DNA of 64,000 nucleotides from JBLMXQ01 sp050257855 (GCA_050257855.1 JBLMXQ010000078.1:17865-81864); one strand, 5' to 3'; numbered from the stretch's first letter, positions 51,450 through 63,235 are shown. Notes: generated from the letters alone by a model not told the origin. Numbers and translations: made by a program.

Positions 51450-52766
51450 TTGATCCCACGCTACACGCACCCGGAGATGGGTCGCATCTGGAGCGACCAG
51501 CGCCGATACGAGAGCTGGCTGCGCGTCGAGACGGCAGCGGCCGAGGCGATGGCGGCCGCCGGGATCGTGCCGGCCGAGGCGGCGCGCGACATCCGCGAGC
51601 GCGGCGGCTTCGATCCGGCCCGCATCGAGGAGATCGAGCGGACGACGCAGCACGACGTGATTGCGTTCACGACGGCGGTGGCCGAGCGCGTCGGCCCGTC
51701 GGCGCGCTGGCTCCACTTCGGCATGACCTCGTCGGACGTGATCGACACGGCGCAGGCGCTGCAGATGCGCGAGGCGTGCGACCTCGTGCTCGAGGATCTC
51801 GACAGCCTCGCCGAGGCGGTCCGCGAGCGCGCCTTCGAGCACCGGCGGACGCCGATGATCGGCCGCACGCACGGCGTGCACGCCGAGCCGATGACCTTCG
51901 GCCTCAAGCTGGCGCTGTGGTACGCCGAGATTCTGCGCGACATCGAGCGCGTGCGCCGCGCCCGCGCGACGGTGAACGTGGGCAAGCTGTCGGGCGCCGT
52001 CGGTACGTTCGCGCACCTGCCGCCGTCGATCGAGGCGGACGTCTGCCGCCGCCTCGGACTCGAGCCGGCACCGGTCGCGTCGCAGGTGATTCAACGCGAC
52101 CGCCACGCGGAGCTGCTCGCCTCGCTCGCGATTACGGCCGCCTCGCTCGAGAAGTTCGCGCTCGAGATTCGCGGTCTGCAGAAGACGGAAATCGGCGAGG
52201 TGGAGGAGCCGTTCGGCAAGGGGCAGAAGGGCTCCTCGGCGATGCCCCACAAGCGCAACCCGATCGGCTGCGAACAGGTCGTCGGCCTGGCCCGCCTGCT
52301 GCGCGCCAACGCCCACGCGGCCATGGAGAACGTCGCGCTCTGGCACGAGCGCGACATCTCGCATTCCTCGGTCGAGCGCGTGATCCTGCCCGACAGCTTC
52401 ATCGCGCTCGACCACATGCTCCGCCGCTTCACGGGGATCGTCCGCGGGATGGTCGTCCACGCGGACCGCATGCGCGACAACCTGAACCGGTCGCGCGGCG
52501 TGGTGTTTTCTGGCAGCGTGCTGCTGGAACTGGCCAGGAAAGGCGTGTCGCGCGAGCAGGCCTACGAGTGGGTGCAGCGGAACGCCATGCGGTCTCATGC
52601 CGAGCAGCTCGACTTCAAGCCGCTGCTCGTGGCCGACCCGGACATCTCGGGCGTGCTGACGCCGGCCGAGATCGCGCGGGCGTTCGATCTCGACGAGCAG
52701 TTCCGCCACGTCGATGACATCTTCGCGAGAGTCTTCCAATGCGAGCCCGTGTCTTCGTCACGCTGA
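51450..52766 (+). CDS. purB: Adenylosuccinate lyase
   Basis: Cleaves SAICAR and adenylosuccinate, two steps of purine synthesis. It has 438 residues of the fumarase/aspartase superfamily. Motifs: IPRYTHPEMGRIWSDQRRY at the N-terminus, GMTSSDVIDTAQ, GRTHGVHAEPMTFGLK (read in parts), and the signature loop KGSSAMPHKRNPIGCE (about 262-277). The TTG start directly follows the M16 stop. The 3' end overlaps purS by 28 bases. Confidence 0.97.
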   Translation: MIPRYTHPEMGRIWSDQRRYESWLRVETAAAEAMAAAGIVPAEAARDIRERGGFDPARIEEIERTTQHDVIAFTTAVAERVGPSARWLHFGMTSSDVIDTAQALQMREACDLVLEDLDSLAEAVRERAFEHRRTPMIGRTHGVHAEPMTFGLKLALWYAEILRDIERVRRARATVNVGKLSGAVGTFAHLPPSIEADVCRRLGLEPAPVASQVIQRDRHAELLASLAITAASLEKFALEIRGLQKTEIGEVEEPFGKGQKGSSAMPHKRNPIGCEQVVGLARLLRANAHAAMENVALWHERDISHSSVERVILPDSFIALDHMLRRFTGIVRGMVVHADRMRDNLNRSRGVVFSGSVLLELARKGVSREQAYEWVQRNAMRSHAEQLDFKPLLVADPDISGVLTPAEIARAFDLDEQFRHVDDIFARVFQCEPVSSSR

Positions 52767-52978
52767 AGCCGTCCGTGTTCGACCCGCAGGGCAAGACCAT
52801 TGCCGACGCGCTGCACTCGCTCGGGTACGGCGGCGTGCAGGACGTCAGGCAGGGGAAGTATTTCGAGCTGGACCTGGCGACCTCCGAGATCGCGCAGGCC
52901 AGGGCGCTCGCCGCCGAAGTCGCGGACAAGCTCCTGGCCAACCCGGTCATCGAGAGCTATCGCATCGAGGTTGACTGA
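52739..52978 (+). CDS. purS: Phosphoribosylformylglycinamidine synthase subunit PurS
   Basis: Small subunit of 79 residues that bridges PurL and PurQ in the three-part FGAM synthase. The sequence RVFVTLKPSVFDPQGKTI, ALHSLGYGGVQDVRQGKYFEL and NPVIESYRIEV is typical. It lies inside the end of purB (28-base overlap) and 114 bases before purQ. Confidence 0.95.
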   Translation: MRARVFVTLKPSVFDPQGKTIADALHSLGYGGVQDVRQGKYFELDLATSEIAQARALAAEVADKLLANPVIESYRIEVD

Positions 52979-53054
52979 ACGGGTACTGCGCCGTTCTCCA
53001 AGCGGACCGGAGCCGCGAGTTACCGCGGCGAGCCGAGAAGGCGAGCCGCGACAG

Positions 53055-53078
53055 GCGGCGGGGGTGGGGCCCCGCCGC
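53055..53078 (+). other. Strong hairpin between purS and purQ
   Basis: Perfect 9-base GC stem GCGGCGGGG / CCCCGCCGC with loop GTGGGG, ending 14 bases before the purQ ATG. There is no T-run after it. It could limit translation or set the mRNA level of purQ relative to purS. Confidence 0.6.
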
Positions 53079-53092
53079 AGAGTCATTGACGA

Positions 53093-53817
53093 ATGAAATT
53101 CGCCGTAGTGGTCTTTCCCGGCAGCAATTGCGACCAGGACGCGTATCACGCAGCGACCGACGTCCTCGGCCAGCAAGCCGACTACGTCTGGCACAAGGAC
53201 ACCGACCTGAAGGGGGCCGACGTCGTGGTCCTGCCCGGCGGCTTCGCGCACGGCGACTACCTGCGCGTCGGCGCGATGGCGCGCTTTGCGCCCATCATGG
53301 GAGCGGTCCGGGCCTTCGCCGAACGGGGCGGACCCGTCATCGGCATCTGCAACGGCTTCCAGATCCTGCTCGAGGCCGGCCTGCTGCCGGGCGCGATGCT
53401 CCGCAACCGCGGCCTGAAGTACCGCTGCGAGCACGTTCACGTGCGCGTGGAGCAGACCGATACGCCGTTCACGTGCGCGGCCCGCACGGGTCAGGTGCTG
53501 CGAATCCCGATAGGCCACGGAGAAGGCAACTACTTCGCGGCGCCGGACGTTCTGGAGCGGCTCGAAGCCAACCGGCAGGTGATCCTGCGCTACACCGATG
53601 CCGCCGGTCGCGCCGACGATGCGGCGAACCCGAACGGGTCGGCGCACGCGGTCGCCGGGCTCTGCAACGAGACGAGGAACGTCGTCGGCATGATGCCGCA
53701 CCCCGAGCGCGCCTGCGAGGCGCTGCTCGGCGGCACCGACGGACGCGTGATCCTGGATTCGGCCGTCCGATGGGTCGAGATGATGGGGCGCGAGGCTTCG
53801 GCCGCGCGCGCACGGGC

Positions 53818-53821
<4 letters not shown>
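53093..53821 (+). CDS. purQ: Phosphoribosylformylglycinamidine synthase subunit PurQ (glutaminase)
   Basis: Class I glutamine amidotransferase of 242 residues supplying ammonia to PurL. N-terminal FAVVVFPGSNCDQD, catalytic Cys in VIGICNGFQILLEAGLLPGAM (read in parts, about 87), His/Glu in MMPHPERACEALL, and GHGEGNYFA. The stop overlaps purL by ATGA. Confidence 0.97.
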
Positions 53822-56051
<2,230 letters not shown>

Positions 56052-56055
<4 letters not shown>

Positions 56056-57476
56056 TCTTCGACAAGCTCCACGAAGAGTGCGGCGTATTCGGCATCTTCG
56101 GCCATCCCGAAGCGGCCAACATGACGTACCTCGGCCTGTACGCGCTGCAGCACCGGGGGCAGGAGAGCGCGGGCATCGCCGCCTCCGACGGCGAGCAGGT
56201 GCGGATCTCCCGTTCGATGGGCTACGTTGCCGACGTGTTCGACAGCGACGAGCTGGCGCGCCTGCCCGGGGCGCTCGCGATCGGCCACGTGCGCTACTCG
56301 ACCGCCGGCGACAGCGGGCTTCTGAACGCGCAGCCGATCCTGATCGACTGCTCGCACGGACAGATCGCGCTCTGCCACAACGGGAACCTGGTCAACGCGC
56401 GCGAGCTGCGCGACGACCTCGTCCGCCAGGGCTCGATCTTTCAGTCGAACAGCGATACCGAGGTCATTCTCCACCTCTACGCGCGGTCGAAGGCCGCGAC
56501 CATCGACGAGGCGATCGTCGAATCGGTGTCCCAGGTGCAGGGGGCGTTCTCGCTCGTGGTGCTGACGCGCGACCGCCTGGTCGCCGTGCGGGATCCGCAC
56601 GGGTTCCGTCCGCTCGCGATCGGCCGCCTCGGCGAGGCGACCGTGTTCTGCTCGGAGACGTGCGCGCTCGATTTGATTGGCGCGACCTACGTGCGCGACG
56701 TCGAGCCCGGCGAGGTGGTCGTGGTCACGGCATCCGGCATGCGGTCGATCCGCCCGTGGGCGCCGGCGCCGCTGGCCCAGTGCGTGTTCGAGCACGTGTA
56801 CTTCGCCCGGCCCGACAGCTACGTGTTCGGCAGGAGCGTGAACGAAGTGCGCACGGATCTGGGGAAGATCCTCGCGCGTGAGCAGCCGGCGCCCGCCGAC
56901 GTCGTCGTGCCGGTGCCCGACTCGGGCGTGTGCGCCGCGATGGGCTACGCCGAGGAGGCCGGCGTGCCGCTGCGCATGGGGTTGATCCGGAACCATTACG
57001 TCGGCCGGACGTTCATCCAGCCGCAGGCCTCCATCCGGCACTTCGGCGTGAAGGTGAAACTGAACCCGGTGCGCAGCATTCTGGAGGGCCGGCGCGTCGT
57101 GCTCGTGGACGACTCGATCGTGCGGGGCACGACGAGCCGCAAGATCGTGAAGATGGTGCGGGCGGCCGGCGCGCGCGAGGTGCACGTCCGGATCAGCTGT
57201 CCGCCCACGATCTCACCCTGTTTCTACGGCGTGGATACGCCGCGGCGCTCGGAGCTGATTGCCGCGACCCACTCGCTCGACGAGATCACGAAGTACCTCG
57301 GCGCCGACAGCGTCGGATATCTCAGTCTCGAGGGCCTGCTGAGCGCCGTCGGAACGGAGCGCGGGTCCTACTGCACCTCCTGCTACACCGGGAAGTACCC
57401 GGTCGCGTTCCCCCGCGACGAGGCCAGCTATCTGCAGCTCGCGCTGAAGCTGGACAAGGAGACGGTCGCGAAGTAG
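56052..57476 (+). CDS. purF: Amidophosphoribosyltransferase
   Basis: First committed step of purine synthesis: PRPP plus glutamine to phosphoribosylamine. It has 474 residues. The N-terminal nucleophile Cys10 follows a nine-residue propeptide (MIFDKLHEECGVFGIFGH). The PRPP loop is VVLVDDSIVRGTTSRKIV. Fe-S cluster cysteines in AQCVFEHVYF, ISPCFYGVD and CTSCYTGKYP indicate the B. subtilis-type iron-sulphur enzyme. ATGA overlap with purL. Confidence 0.97.
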
Positions 57477-57480
57477 GCAA

Positions 57481-58680
57481 ATGGGCGCGCGATCGAAGAA
57501 CCTCCCTCGTGCCCTTCGCGTCCTCTGCACCCTGTGTGTCCTCTGCGCGGCATCGACCGCGGCCGCCGCGCAGGAACCCTCCGTTCCCGTGAGAGTCCCC
57601 GCCGCCGACCTGCAGGCGGCGATCGATCATCTCGGCAGCCTCGACGACGCTGTCCGCGCCGCGGCCGCCCGGCTCGTACGGCGCACGCCTGGCGAGCAGG
57701 CTGTTCCCGCGCTCCTGCGCGCCGTCGAGGAGCACGCCGACGGCTACGTCCGTTACAGGGCGCTCGTCCTCCTGACCGGATTCGCCGATCCGCGCACGAA
57801 GGACGCGATGCGCGAGTCGCTGGCGAGTCCGAACGACCGGCTTCGAACGGTCGCCTACAGCTACTTCGAGCATCACCCCGATCCGTCCATGGTCCCGACC
57901 CTCCTGGCCGCGCTCGACAAGGAGGAGGCCGAGTTCGTCCGGCCGGCGCTCGTGCGCGCCCTCGCGGCAAGCGGCGATCAGCGCGTGCAGCCCGTGCTGC
58001 TGCGCGAGGTGAACCGCGGCGAGGATTTCTTCCGCAGCGCCGTCATCGAGGCGCTTGGCGACTACAAAGCGGAATACGCTGTCGACGCGCTCGTCGCGAT
58101 CGCCAAACAGGACGGCCCGCTCGTCGACGACGCGGCGCTCGCGCTCGGGCGGATCGGCGACAAGCGGGTGCTCGACACGCTCGCCGGGCTGCAGCGAACC
58201 GCGCCGCGCAACTCGCAGCCTTCGATTGCGGCCGCCATCTGCCTGCTCGGCGTCAACTGCGGCTCTCACGAGAACTATCTGGAGCAGACGCTGCGGTTCG
58301 CCGACAAGACGCTCGGCTTCCAGGAACTGCTGCGCGGCGCCGCGGCCGGACTCGGCGCGCTCGGCGTCGCCGGACACCGCGACGCGATCGATGCGCTCTT
58401 CGCCGTCGGAATCCCGTCGCGCGATCCGACGCGCGCGCCGGTCGCGCTTGCGCTCGCCACGGTCGCGCTCCGGAACACGCCCCTGATGCTGACCGCGCTC
58501 GAGCAGCATCCGGATCAGGCGGCGGCGGTCGAGCTCGTCGGCGAGGGGTTCGACATGCTCGAGGAGGATCTCGCGAAGGAGCGCTTCTTTGCCACCGTGC
58601 GGCACGCGTACTGGGACGCTCCCGAAGGGTCGCCCACCCGCGCGCTGATGCAGACGCTCATCGGCAAGCTCGATTTCTGA
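57481..58680 (+). CDS. Exported HEAT-repeat protein inside the purine operon
   Basis: Protein of 399 residues with a signal peptide (about 1-31, ending STAAAAQEP). About six HEAT-like helical repeats follow, for example LGSLDDAVRAAAARLVRRTP, GFADPRTKDAMRESLASPND, LAASGDQRVQPVLLREVNRG and LVAIAKQDGPLVDDAALALG. It begins 4 bases after purF and ends 32 before purM, so it must share their transcript. A periplasmic scaffold has no evident link with cytosolic purine synthesis. I do not recognise a named family. Confidence 0.85.
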   Translation: MGARSKNLPRALRVLCTLCVLCAASTAAAAQEPSVPVRVPAADLQAAIDHLGSLDDAVRAAAARLVRRTPGEQAVPALLRAVEEHADGYVRYRALVLLTGFADPRTKDAMRESLASPNDRLRTVAYSYFEHHPDPSMVPTLLAALDKEEAEFVRPALVRALAASGDQRVQPVLLREVNRGEDFFRSAVIEALGDYKAEYAVDALVAIAKQDGPLVDDAALALGRIGDKRVLDTLAGLQRTAPRNSQPSIAAAICLLGVNCGSHENYLEQTLRFADKTLGFQELLRGAAAGLGALGVAGHRDAIDALFAVGIPSRDPTRAPVALALATVALRNTPLMLTALEQHPDQAAAVELVGEGFDMLEEDLAKERFFATVRHAYWDAPEGSPTRALMQTLIGKLDF

Positions 58681-58712
58681 GTCCGGCGACTCTGGCCCCG
58701 CGAGAAGTGAGG

Positions 58713-59738
58713 ATGGACTACCGGCAGTCCGGCGTCGACATCGACGCCGGGAACGAAACCGTTCGCCGCATCAAGGCGCTCGCACGGAGCACGTTCACTC
58801 CGCGCGTGCTGTCCGAGATCGGGTCCTTCGGCGGGCTGTTCCGGCTCGGCGCGGACCGATTCCGCGACCCGGTGCTCGTGTCGAGCGCCGACGGCGTCGG
58901 CACGAAGCTCAAGGTCGCGTTCATGACCGGCCGGCACGACACGATCGGCGGCGACCTGGTCAACCACTGCGTCAACGACATCCTCGTGCAGGGCGCCGAG
59001 CCGCTGTTCTTCCTCGACTACCTGGCGACCGGACGGCTGTCGCCGGCCGTGGCCGAGCAGGTCGTCGGCGGCATCGCGCGCGCGTGCCGCGAGAACGGCT
59101 GTGCGCTCATCGGCGGCGAGACCGCCGAGATGCCGGGATTCTACGCCGACGGCGAATACGACCTCGCCGGCTTCATCGTCGGGGTGGTGGATCGCGAGCG
59201 GATCGTGGACGGCCGCCGCGTCGTCCCGGGCGATGCCCTGATCGGGCTGCCTTCGGCGGGGCTCCACACCAACGGCTACTCGCTCGCGCGGCGCGTGCTG
59301 TTCGAGACATGCGGGTGGACGCCGGACACACCCGTGCCGGAGCTCGGCATGTCACTCGGCGACGCGCTGCTCGCGCCGCACAAGTCGTATCTGCGGGCAG
59401 TGGGTCCGCTGCTCGGAGAGGGGCTCGTCGGCGGCCTCGCGCACATCACGGGCGGCGGCATCACCGAGAACCTGCCGCGCACGCTGCCGGCCGGCTGCGG
59501 CGCCGAGATCGACACGCGGGCCTGGACGGTGCCGCCGATCTTCCGGCTGATCGAGGAGCGCGGCGGCATCGCGCGCGACGAGATGCGGCGCGCCTTCAAC
59601 ATGGGCATCGGGCTCATACTCGTCTGCGGGAGCGGCGTCGCGGACCGCGCGACCGACCTGCTGCGTCGGAGCGGCGAACCGGGCGCCGTCCGCATCGGCG
59701 CGGTCGTCGAGGGCGACGGCACCGTCCGCTATGTCTGA
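58713..59738 (+). CDS. purM: Phosphoribosylformylglycinamidine cyclo-ligase
   Basis: AIR synthetase of 341 residues. N-terminal DYRQSGVDIDAGNETVRRIK, FGGLFRLG, the ATP-loop region SSADGVGTKLKVAF, NDILVQGAEPLFFLDYLATG, LIGGETAEMPGFY, LPSAGLHTNGYSLARRVLF and GLAHITGGGITENLPR. The preceding AGTGAGG is a fair ribosome site. It overlaps purN by eight bases. Confidence 0.97.
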   Translation: MDYRQSGVDIDAGNETVRRIKALARSTFTPRVLSEIGSFGGLFRLGADRFRDPVLVSSADGVGTKLKVAFMTGRHDTIGGDLVNHCVNDILVQGAEPLFFLDYLATGRLSPAVAEQVVGGIARACRENGCALIGGETAEMPGFYADGEYDLAGFIVGVVDRERIVDGRRVVPGDALIGLPSAGLHTNGYSLARRVLFETCGWTPDTPVPELGMSLGDALLAPHKSYLRAVGPLLGEGLVGGLAHITGGGITENLPRTLPAGCGAEIDTRAWTVPPIFRLIEERGGIARDEMRRAFNMGIGLILVCGSGVADRATDLLRRSGEPGAVRIGAVVEGDGTVRYV

Positions 59739-60363
59739 TCGGGGCGCCGGCCGCCTTCCGCGGCTCGCCGTGCTGATTTCGGGGCGCGGCAGCAACCTGC
59801 AGTCGATCATGGACGCGATCGCCTCGAGGACCCTTGGCGCCACCCTCGCTGTCGTCATCTCCAACCGCGAGCAGGCCCCCGGCCTGGCGCGGGCGAGGGA
59901 GGCAGGAATCGAGGCGCTCTGGATGAATCCTGCCGATTATCCCGATCGGGACGCGTACGACCGGGCGATCGCCGGCGAGTTGAACGCGCGCGGCGTGGAT
60001 CTCGTGTGCCTGGCCGGGTTCATGCGGCTCGTCGGCGCTCCGCTGACTCACGCATTCGCCCGGCGGATGCTGAACATTCACCCCTCGCTGCTGCCGGCGT
60101 TCCCGGGGCTCCACGCCCAGCGGCAGGCGCTCGAACACGGCGTGCGGCTCACGGGCGCGACCGTGCATCTCGTCACGCCGGAGCTCGACAACGGGCCCAT
60201 CGTGCTGCAGGCGGCCGTTCCGGTCCACGACGACGACACGGCGGAGACGCTGTCGGCGAGGATCCTGGCGGAGGAGCATCGCATCTATCCGGAAGCGATC
60301 CGCCTCGTCCTCGAAGGCGGCTGGCGGATCGAAGGGCGGCGGTTCGTGCGGCATCGGCGATGA
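59731..60363 (+). CDS. purN: Phosphoribosylglycinamide formyltransferase (folate-dependent)
   Basis: Transfers formyl from 10-formyl-THF to GAR, third step of purine synthesis. It has 210 residues. N-terminal LAVLISGRGSNLQSIMDAI, catalytic Asn/His region MLNIHPSLLPAFPGLHAQRQAL, and the Asp in HLVTPELDNGPIVLQAAVPV. ATG 59731 lies inside purM; the stop overlaps the next gene (ATGA). Confidence 0.97.
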   Translation: MSDRGAGRLPRLAVLISGRGSNLQSIMDAIASRTLGATLAVVISNREQAPGLARAREAGIEALWMNPADYPDRDAYDRAIAGELNARGVDLVCLAGFMRLVGAPLTHAFARRMLNIHPSLLPAFPGLHAQRQALEHGVRLTGATVHLVTPELDNGPIVLQAAVPVHDDDTAETLSARILAEEHRIYPEAIRLVLEGGWRIEGRRFVRHRR

Positions 60364-61130
60364 GCGCCTGGACGGAGCGCGACTCGGAGGAATTTCGGGC
60401 GATCGAAGACGTCGCCGTTCCGCGGCGCGCGGAGATGCTCGCGTCGATTGCGGCGGCCGCGCCGTTCGAGCCGGACGAGCCGTTCCGCTTCCTCGATCTC
60501 GGCGCCGGCGATGGCCGGCTGACGGCGCTGCTGCTCGACTGCTTTGGCGCCGCCGAAGCCATCGCGCTCGACGGCTCGGCATCCATGCGCGCACTGGCGC
60601 AGGCCCGCCTCGGGCGGTTCGGGAATCGTGCGCGAATCGCGGCGTTCGACCTGGCCGACCTCGCGTGGTGGGACCTGATGCGGGGCGCCGATCTCGTCGT
60701 GTCCTCGCTGGCCGTGCATCACCTGAACGAAGCGAAGACGCAGTACCTGTACAAGGCGGCCGCGGATCGGCTGCCGGCGCGCGGCGCGCTGATCGTCGGA
60801 GATCTCGTCGCGCCCGCGCACGCGGCCACCGCGCGTCTCGCAGCGGACGCGTGGGATGCGAGCGCCCGCGTGCAGGCCGAGTCGGCGGGCGCGCCCGGGC
60901 GCTTTCAGGCGTTTCTCGACGCGCGGTGGAATCTCTACCGGCATCCCGATCCCGACGACACGCCGAGCGCGCTGTTCCATCAGCTCGTCTGGCTCAGGCA
61001 CGCGGGGTTCGCGGCCGTGGACTGCGTGTGGCTGCTCGCCGGGCACGCTGTCTTCGGCGGCTACAAGCAGGCTGCGGGAGCCGGCGGGGTCCCGTTCGAT
61101 CAGGCGTTGCGGTCGGCGCTCGCGGGCTGA
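60360..61130 (+). CDS. Class I SAM-dependent methyltransferase, last gene of purine operon
   Basis: Methyltransferase of 256 residues. SAM motif I is FRFLDLGAGDGRLTALLLDC (about 43-62), then EAIALDGSASM (motif II), DLVVSSLAVHHL (motif IV/post). Its ATG overlaps the purN stop, implying coupled translation. The protein resembles methyltransferases for small molecules; no substrate can be assigned. The 3' end overlaps the convergent phosphoesterase gene by 31 bases. Confidence 0.85.
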   Translation: MSAWTERDSEEFRAIEDVAVPRRAEMLASIAAAAPFEPDEPFRFLDLGAGDGRLTALLLDCFGAAEAIALDGSASMRALAQARLGRFGNRARIAAFDLADLAWWDLMRGADLVVSSLAVHHLNEAKTQYLYKAAADRLPARGALIVGDLVAPAHAATARLAADAWDASARVQAESAGAPGRFQAFLDARWNLYRHPDPDDTPSALFHQLVWLRHAGFAAVDCVWLLAGHAVFGGYKQAAGAGGVPFDQALRSALAG

Positions 61131-61933
61131 AGCATCAGCACGGCGACTTCGGGCGGGCAGTTGACCCGTACGGGCACGTACACCGTACCCACGCCGCGGC
61201 TGACGAACATCGTCGTGTCGCCGCGCTGACCGATGCCGGCCACGACCGGGAACTTCTGCGCGGCGACGGCGCCCAGAATCGGGAGCACGACCTGACCGCC
61301 GTGCGTGTGTCCCGACAGCACGAGCGGAATGCTCAACGCCGCGGCTTCCGTCAGCCGGCGGGGGTCGTGCGCGAGCAGGACGGTCGTCGGCCCGGCGCCC
61401 CTGAGTAAGGCGCCGATGTCGGCGGCGTGCTTGGTCCAGAACCTGATCCCGACGAGATCGATCGTCTCGCCGCGCACCCGCAGGCGCGTGCGGGCGTCCT
61501 TCAGCATCGTCACGCCGTGCGCGGCGAGCGCCGCGGGCATGTCGTGGTCGTCGTCGTGATTGCCGAGGATGCCGAACACGCCGTGCGGCGCCGAGAGCGG
61601 CGCGAGCGCTTCGGCCGACGGCCGGACGAAGCGCCTGTCGCCCCACGTCACGTAGTCGCCGCCGAGCACGATGAGGTCGGGCGCCTCGTGCTGCAGCATC
61701 GCGACCGCGCGCGCGACGTCTTCGTGGGGGACCCAGCGGCTGCGGTGGACGTCGGTAATCAATCCGATGCGCAGCCCGGCGAGCGACGGCGGCAGGTCTG
61801 CCACGGGCACGACCGCGCGCGTCAGCTCGAGCTCGTGTCTTCCGTAGAGGAACCCCCAGGCGCCGGTTCCGGTCACCGTGCCGACGCCGGCGGCGACGAG
61901 CGCCTTGAGTGCCGTCCGCCGTGTCACGTGCAT
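61100..61933 (-). CDS. Metallophosphoesterase (YkuE/YaeI type), probably Tat-exported
   Basis: Calcineurin-like phosphoesterase of 277 residues. N-terminal RRTALKALVAAGVGTVTG fits a Tat signal with the twin arginine at about 5-6. Metal motifs: GLITDVHRSRW, LGGDYVTWGD, GILGNHDD, LLAHDPRR and LSGHTHGGQVVLP. The family contains outer-face enzymes that cleave phosphate from lipids or nucleotides, some acting on UDP-diacylglucosamine-like lipids. ATG 61933 is divergent from tyrS with a 21-base gap. Confidence 0.88.
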   Translation of the reverse strand: MHVTRRTALKALVAAGVGTVTGTGAWGFLYGRHELELTRAVVPVADLPPSLAGLRIGLITDVHRSRWVPHEDVARAVAMLQHEAPDLIVLGGDYVTWGDRRFVRPSAEALAPLSAPHGVFGILGNHDDDHDMPAALAAHGVTMLKDARTRLRVRGETIDLVGIRFWTKHAADIGALLRGAGPTTVLLAHDPRRLTEAAALSIPLVLSGHTHGGQVVLPILGAVAAQKFPVVAGIGQRGDTTMFVSRGVGTVYVPVRVNCPPEVAVLMLQPASADRNA

Positions 61934-61954
61934 CGCTGCTATAGTAAATCGTTT
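61934..61954. promoter_or_regulatory. 21-base divergent gap with overlapping -10 boxes
   Basis: Plus strand: TATAGT at 61940-61945, 9 bases before tyrS ATG 61955. Minus strand: TACTAT at 61946-61941, 7 bases before the phosphoesterase ATG 61933. The two boxes overlap by five bases, so the two polymerases would exclude each other. Neither gene has room for a leader. Confidence 0.5.
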
Positions 61955-63235
61955 ATGAGCCTGTACGACGAACTGCGGTGGCGGGGCATCGTGTACGACG
62001 CCACGGACGGTGCCGCAGAGCTGCTCTCGCGCGAGCGCGTCACCGCGTACATCGGCTTCGATCCCACGGCATCGAGCCTGCACGTCGGATCGCTGCTGCC
62101 GGCGATGGCGCTCGCGCGGCTGCAGCGCTTCGGGCACACCCCGATCGCCCTCCTGGGCGGCGGGACCGGCATGATCGGGGATCCGAGCGGCAAGTCGACG
62201 GAGCGCACGCTGCTGTCGCGCGAGCAGATCGAGGAGAACCTGACCGGGATCCGGCTGCAGCTCGAGCGGTTCCTCGATTTCGAGCCGCGCACCGGCGACG
62301 CCGTGGCGGCGCGCATGGTCGACAACGCGGACTGGCTGGGCGCGCTCGACCTGCTCGGCTTCCTGCGCGACACCGGCAAGCACTTCACCGTGAACTACAT
62401 GCTCGCCAAGGAGTCGGTGAAGCGCCGGCTCGAGAGCGAGGAAGGGATCTCGTACACCGAATTCAGCTACCTGCTGATGCAGGCGTACGACTTCCTGCAG
62501 CTCTTCGATCGCTTCGGATGCACGCTGCAGCTGGGCGGCAGCGATCAGTGGGGCAACATCACGGCCGGCATCGATCTCATCCGGAAGCTGCGCGGGAAGC
62601 GCGCGCACGGCCTCGTGATGCCGCTCGTCACCACGGCGTCTGGCGTGAAGTTCGGGAAGACCGAAGCCGGGACCGTCTGGCTCGATCCGCAGCGGACGTC
62701 GCCGTTCAGGTTCTACCAGTTCTGGCTGAACGCCGACGACCGCGACGTGCTCGCGTATCTGAAGTACTTCACCTTTCTCGACCGCGCCGCAATCGACGCA
62801 CTCGACGAGGCGACGCGCACGGCGCCCGAGAGCCGCGAGGCGCAGCGCGTGCTGGCGCGCGAGGTCACGGCGCTCGTGCACGGCCGCGACCACGTCGCAC
62901 GCGCCGAGCAGGCCTCGAGCGTGCTGTTCGGCGAAGGCATCGCCTCGCTCCCCGCCGACGACGTGCTGGCGGTGTTCGAAGACGTGCCGTCGACCGACAT
63001 CGCCGCGGAGGCGTTCGACGGCGAGGGCCTCGGCGTCGTCGAGCTCGTCGCGCGCGTGCAGCTGGCGCCATCGAAGAGCGAGGCGCGGCGTCTCGTGCAG
63101 TCCGGCGGGCTCTACGTGAACAACCGGCGCGTCGCGGACGTGCAGGCGCGCGTGAGCCGCGCCCAGGCGATTGACGGCCGGCTGTTCGTCGTGCGCAAGG
63201 GCCAGAAGCAGCACCACCTCGTACGGCTGACTTGA
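61955..63235 (+). CDS. tyrS: Tyrosyl-tRNA synthetase
   Basis: Class I aminoacyl-tRNA synthetase of 426 residues. Features: YIGFDPTASSLHVGSLLPAM (HIGH-like motif HVGS, about 46), LLGGGTGMIGDPSGKSTER, SYLLMQAYDFLQLF, QLGGSDQWGNITAGIDLI (tyrosine/ATP pocket), KFGKTEAGTVWLD (KMSKS-like motif KFGKT), and a C-terminal S4 RNA-binding domain (SKSEARRLVQSGGLYVNNRRV). KFGKT and HVGS are common in bacterial TyrRS. A promoter for the next transcription unit overlaps its stop codon. Confidence 0.98.
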   Translation: MSLYDELRWRGIVYDATDGAAELLSRERVTAYIGFDPTASSLHVGSLLPAMALARLQRFGHTPIALLGGGTGMIGDPSGKSTERTLLSREQIEENLTGIRLQLERFLDFEPRTGDAVAARMVDNADWLGALDLLGFLRDTGKHFTVNYMLAKESVKRRLESEEGISYTEFSYLLMQAYDFLQLFDRFGCTLQLGGSDQWGNITAGIDLIRKLRGKRAHGLVMPLVTTASGVKFGKTEAGTVWLDPQRTSPFRFYQFWLNADDRDVLAYLKYFTFLDRAAIDALDEATRTAPESREAQRVLAREVTALVHGRDHVARAEQASSVLFGEGIASLPADDVLAVFEDVPSTDIAAEAFDGEGLGVVELVARVQLAPSKSEARRLVQSGGLYVNNRRVADVQARVSRAQAIDGRLFVVRKGQKQHHLVRLT

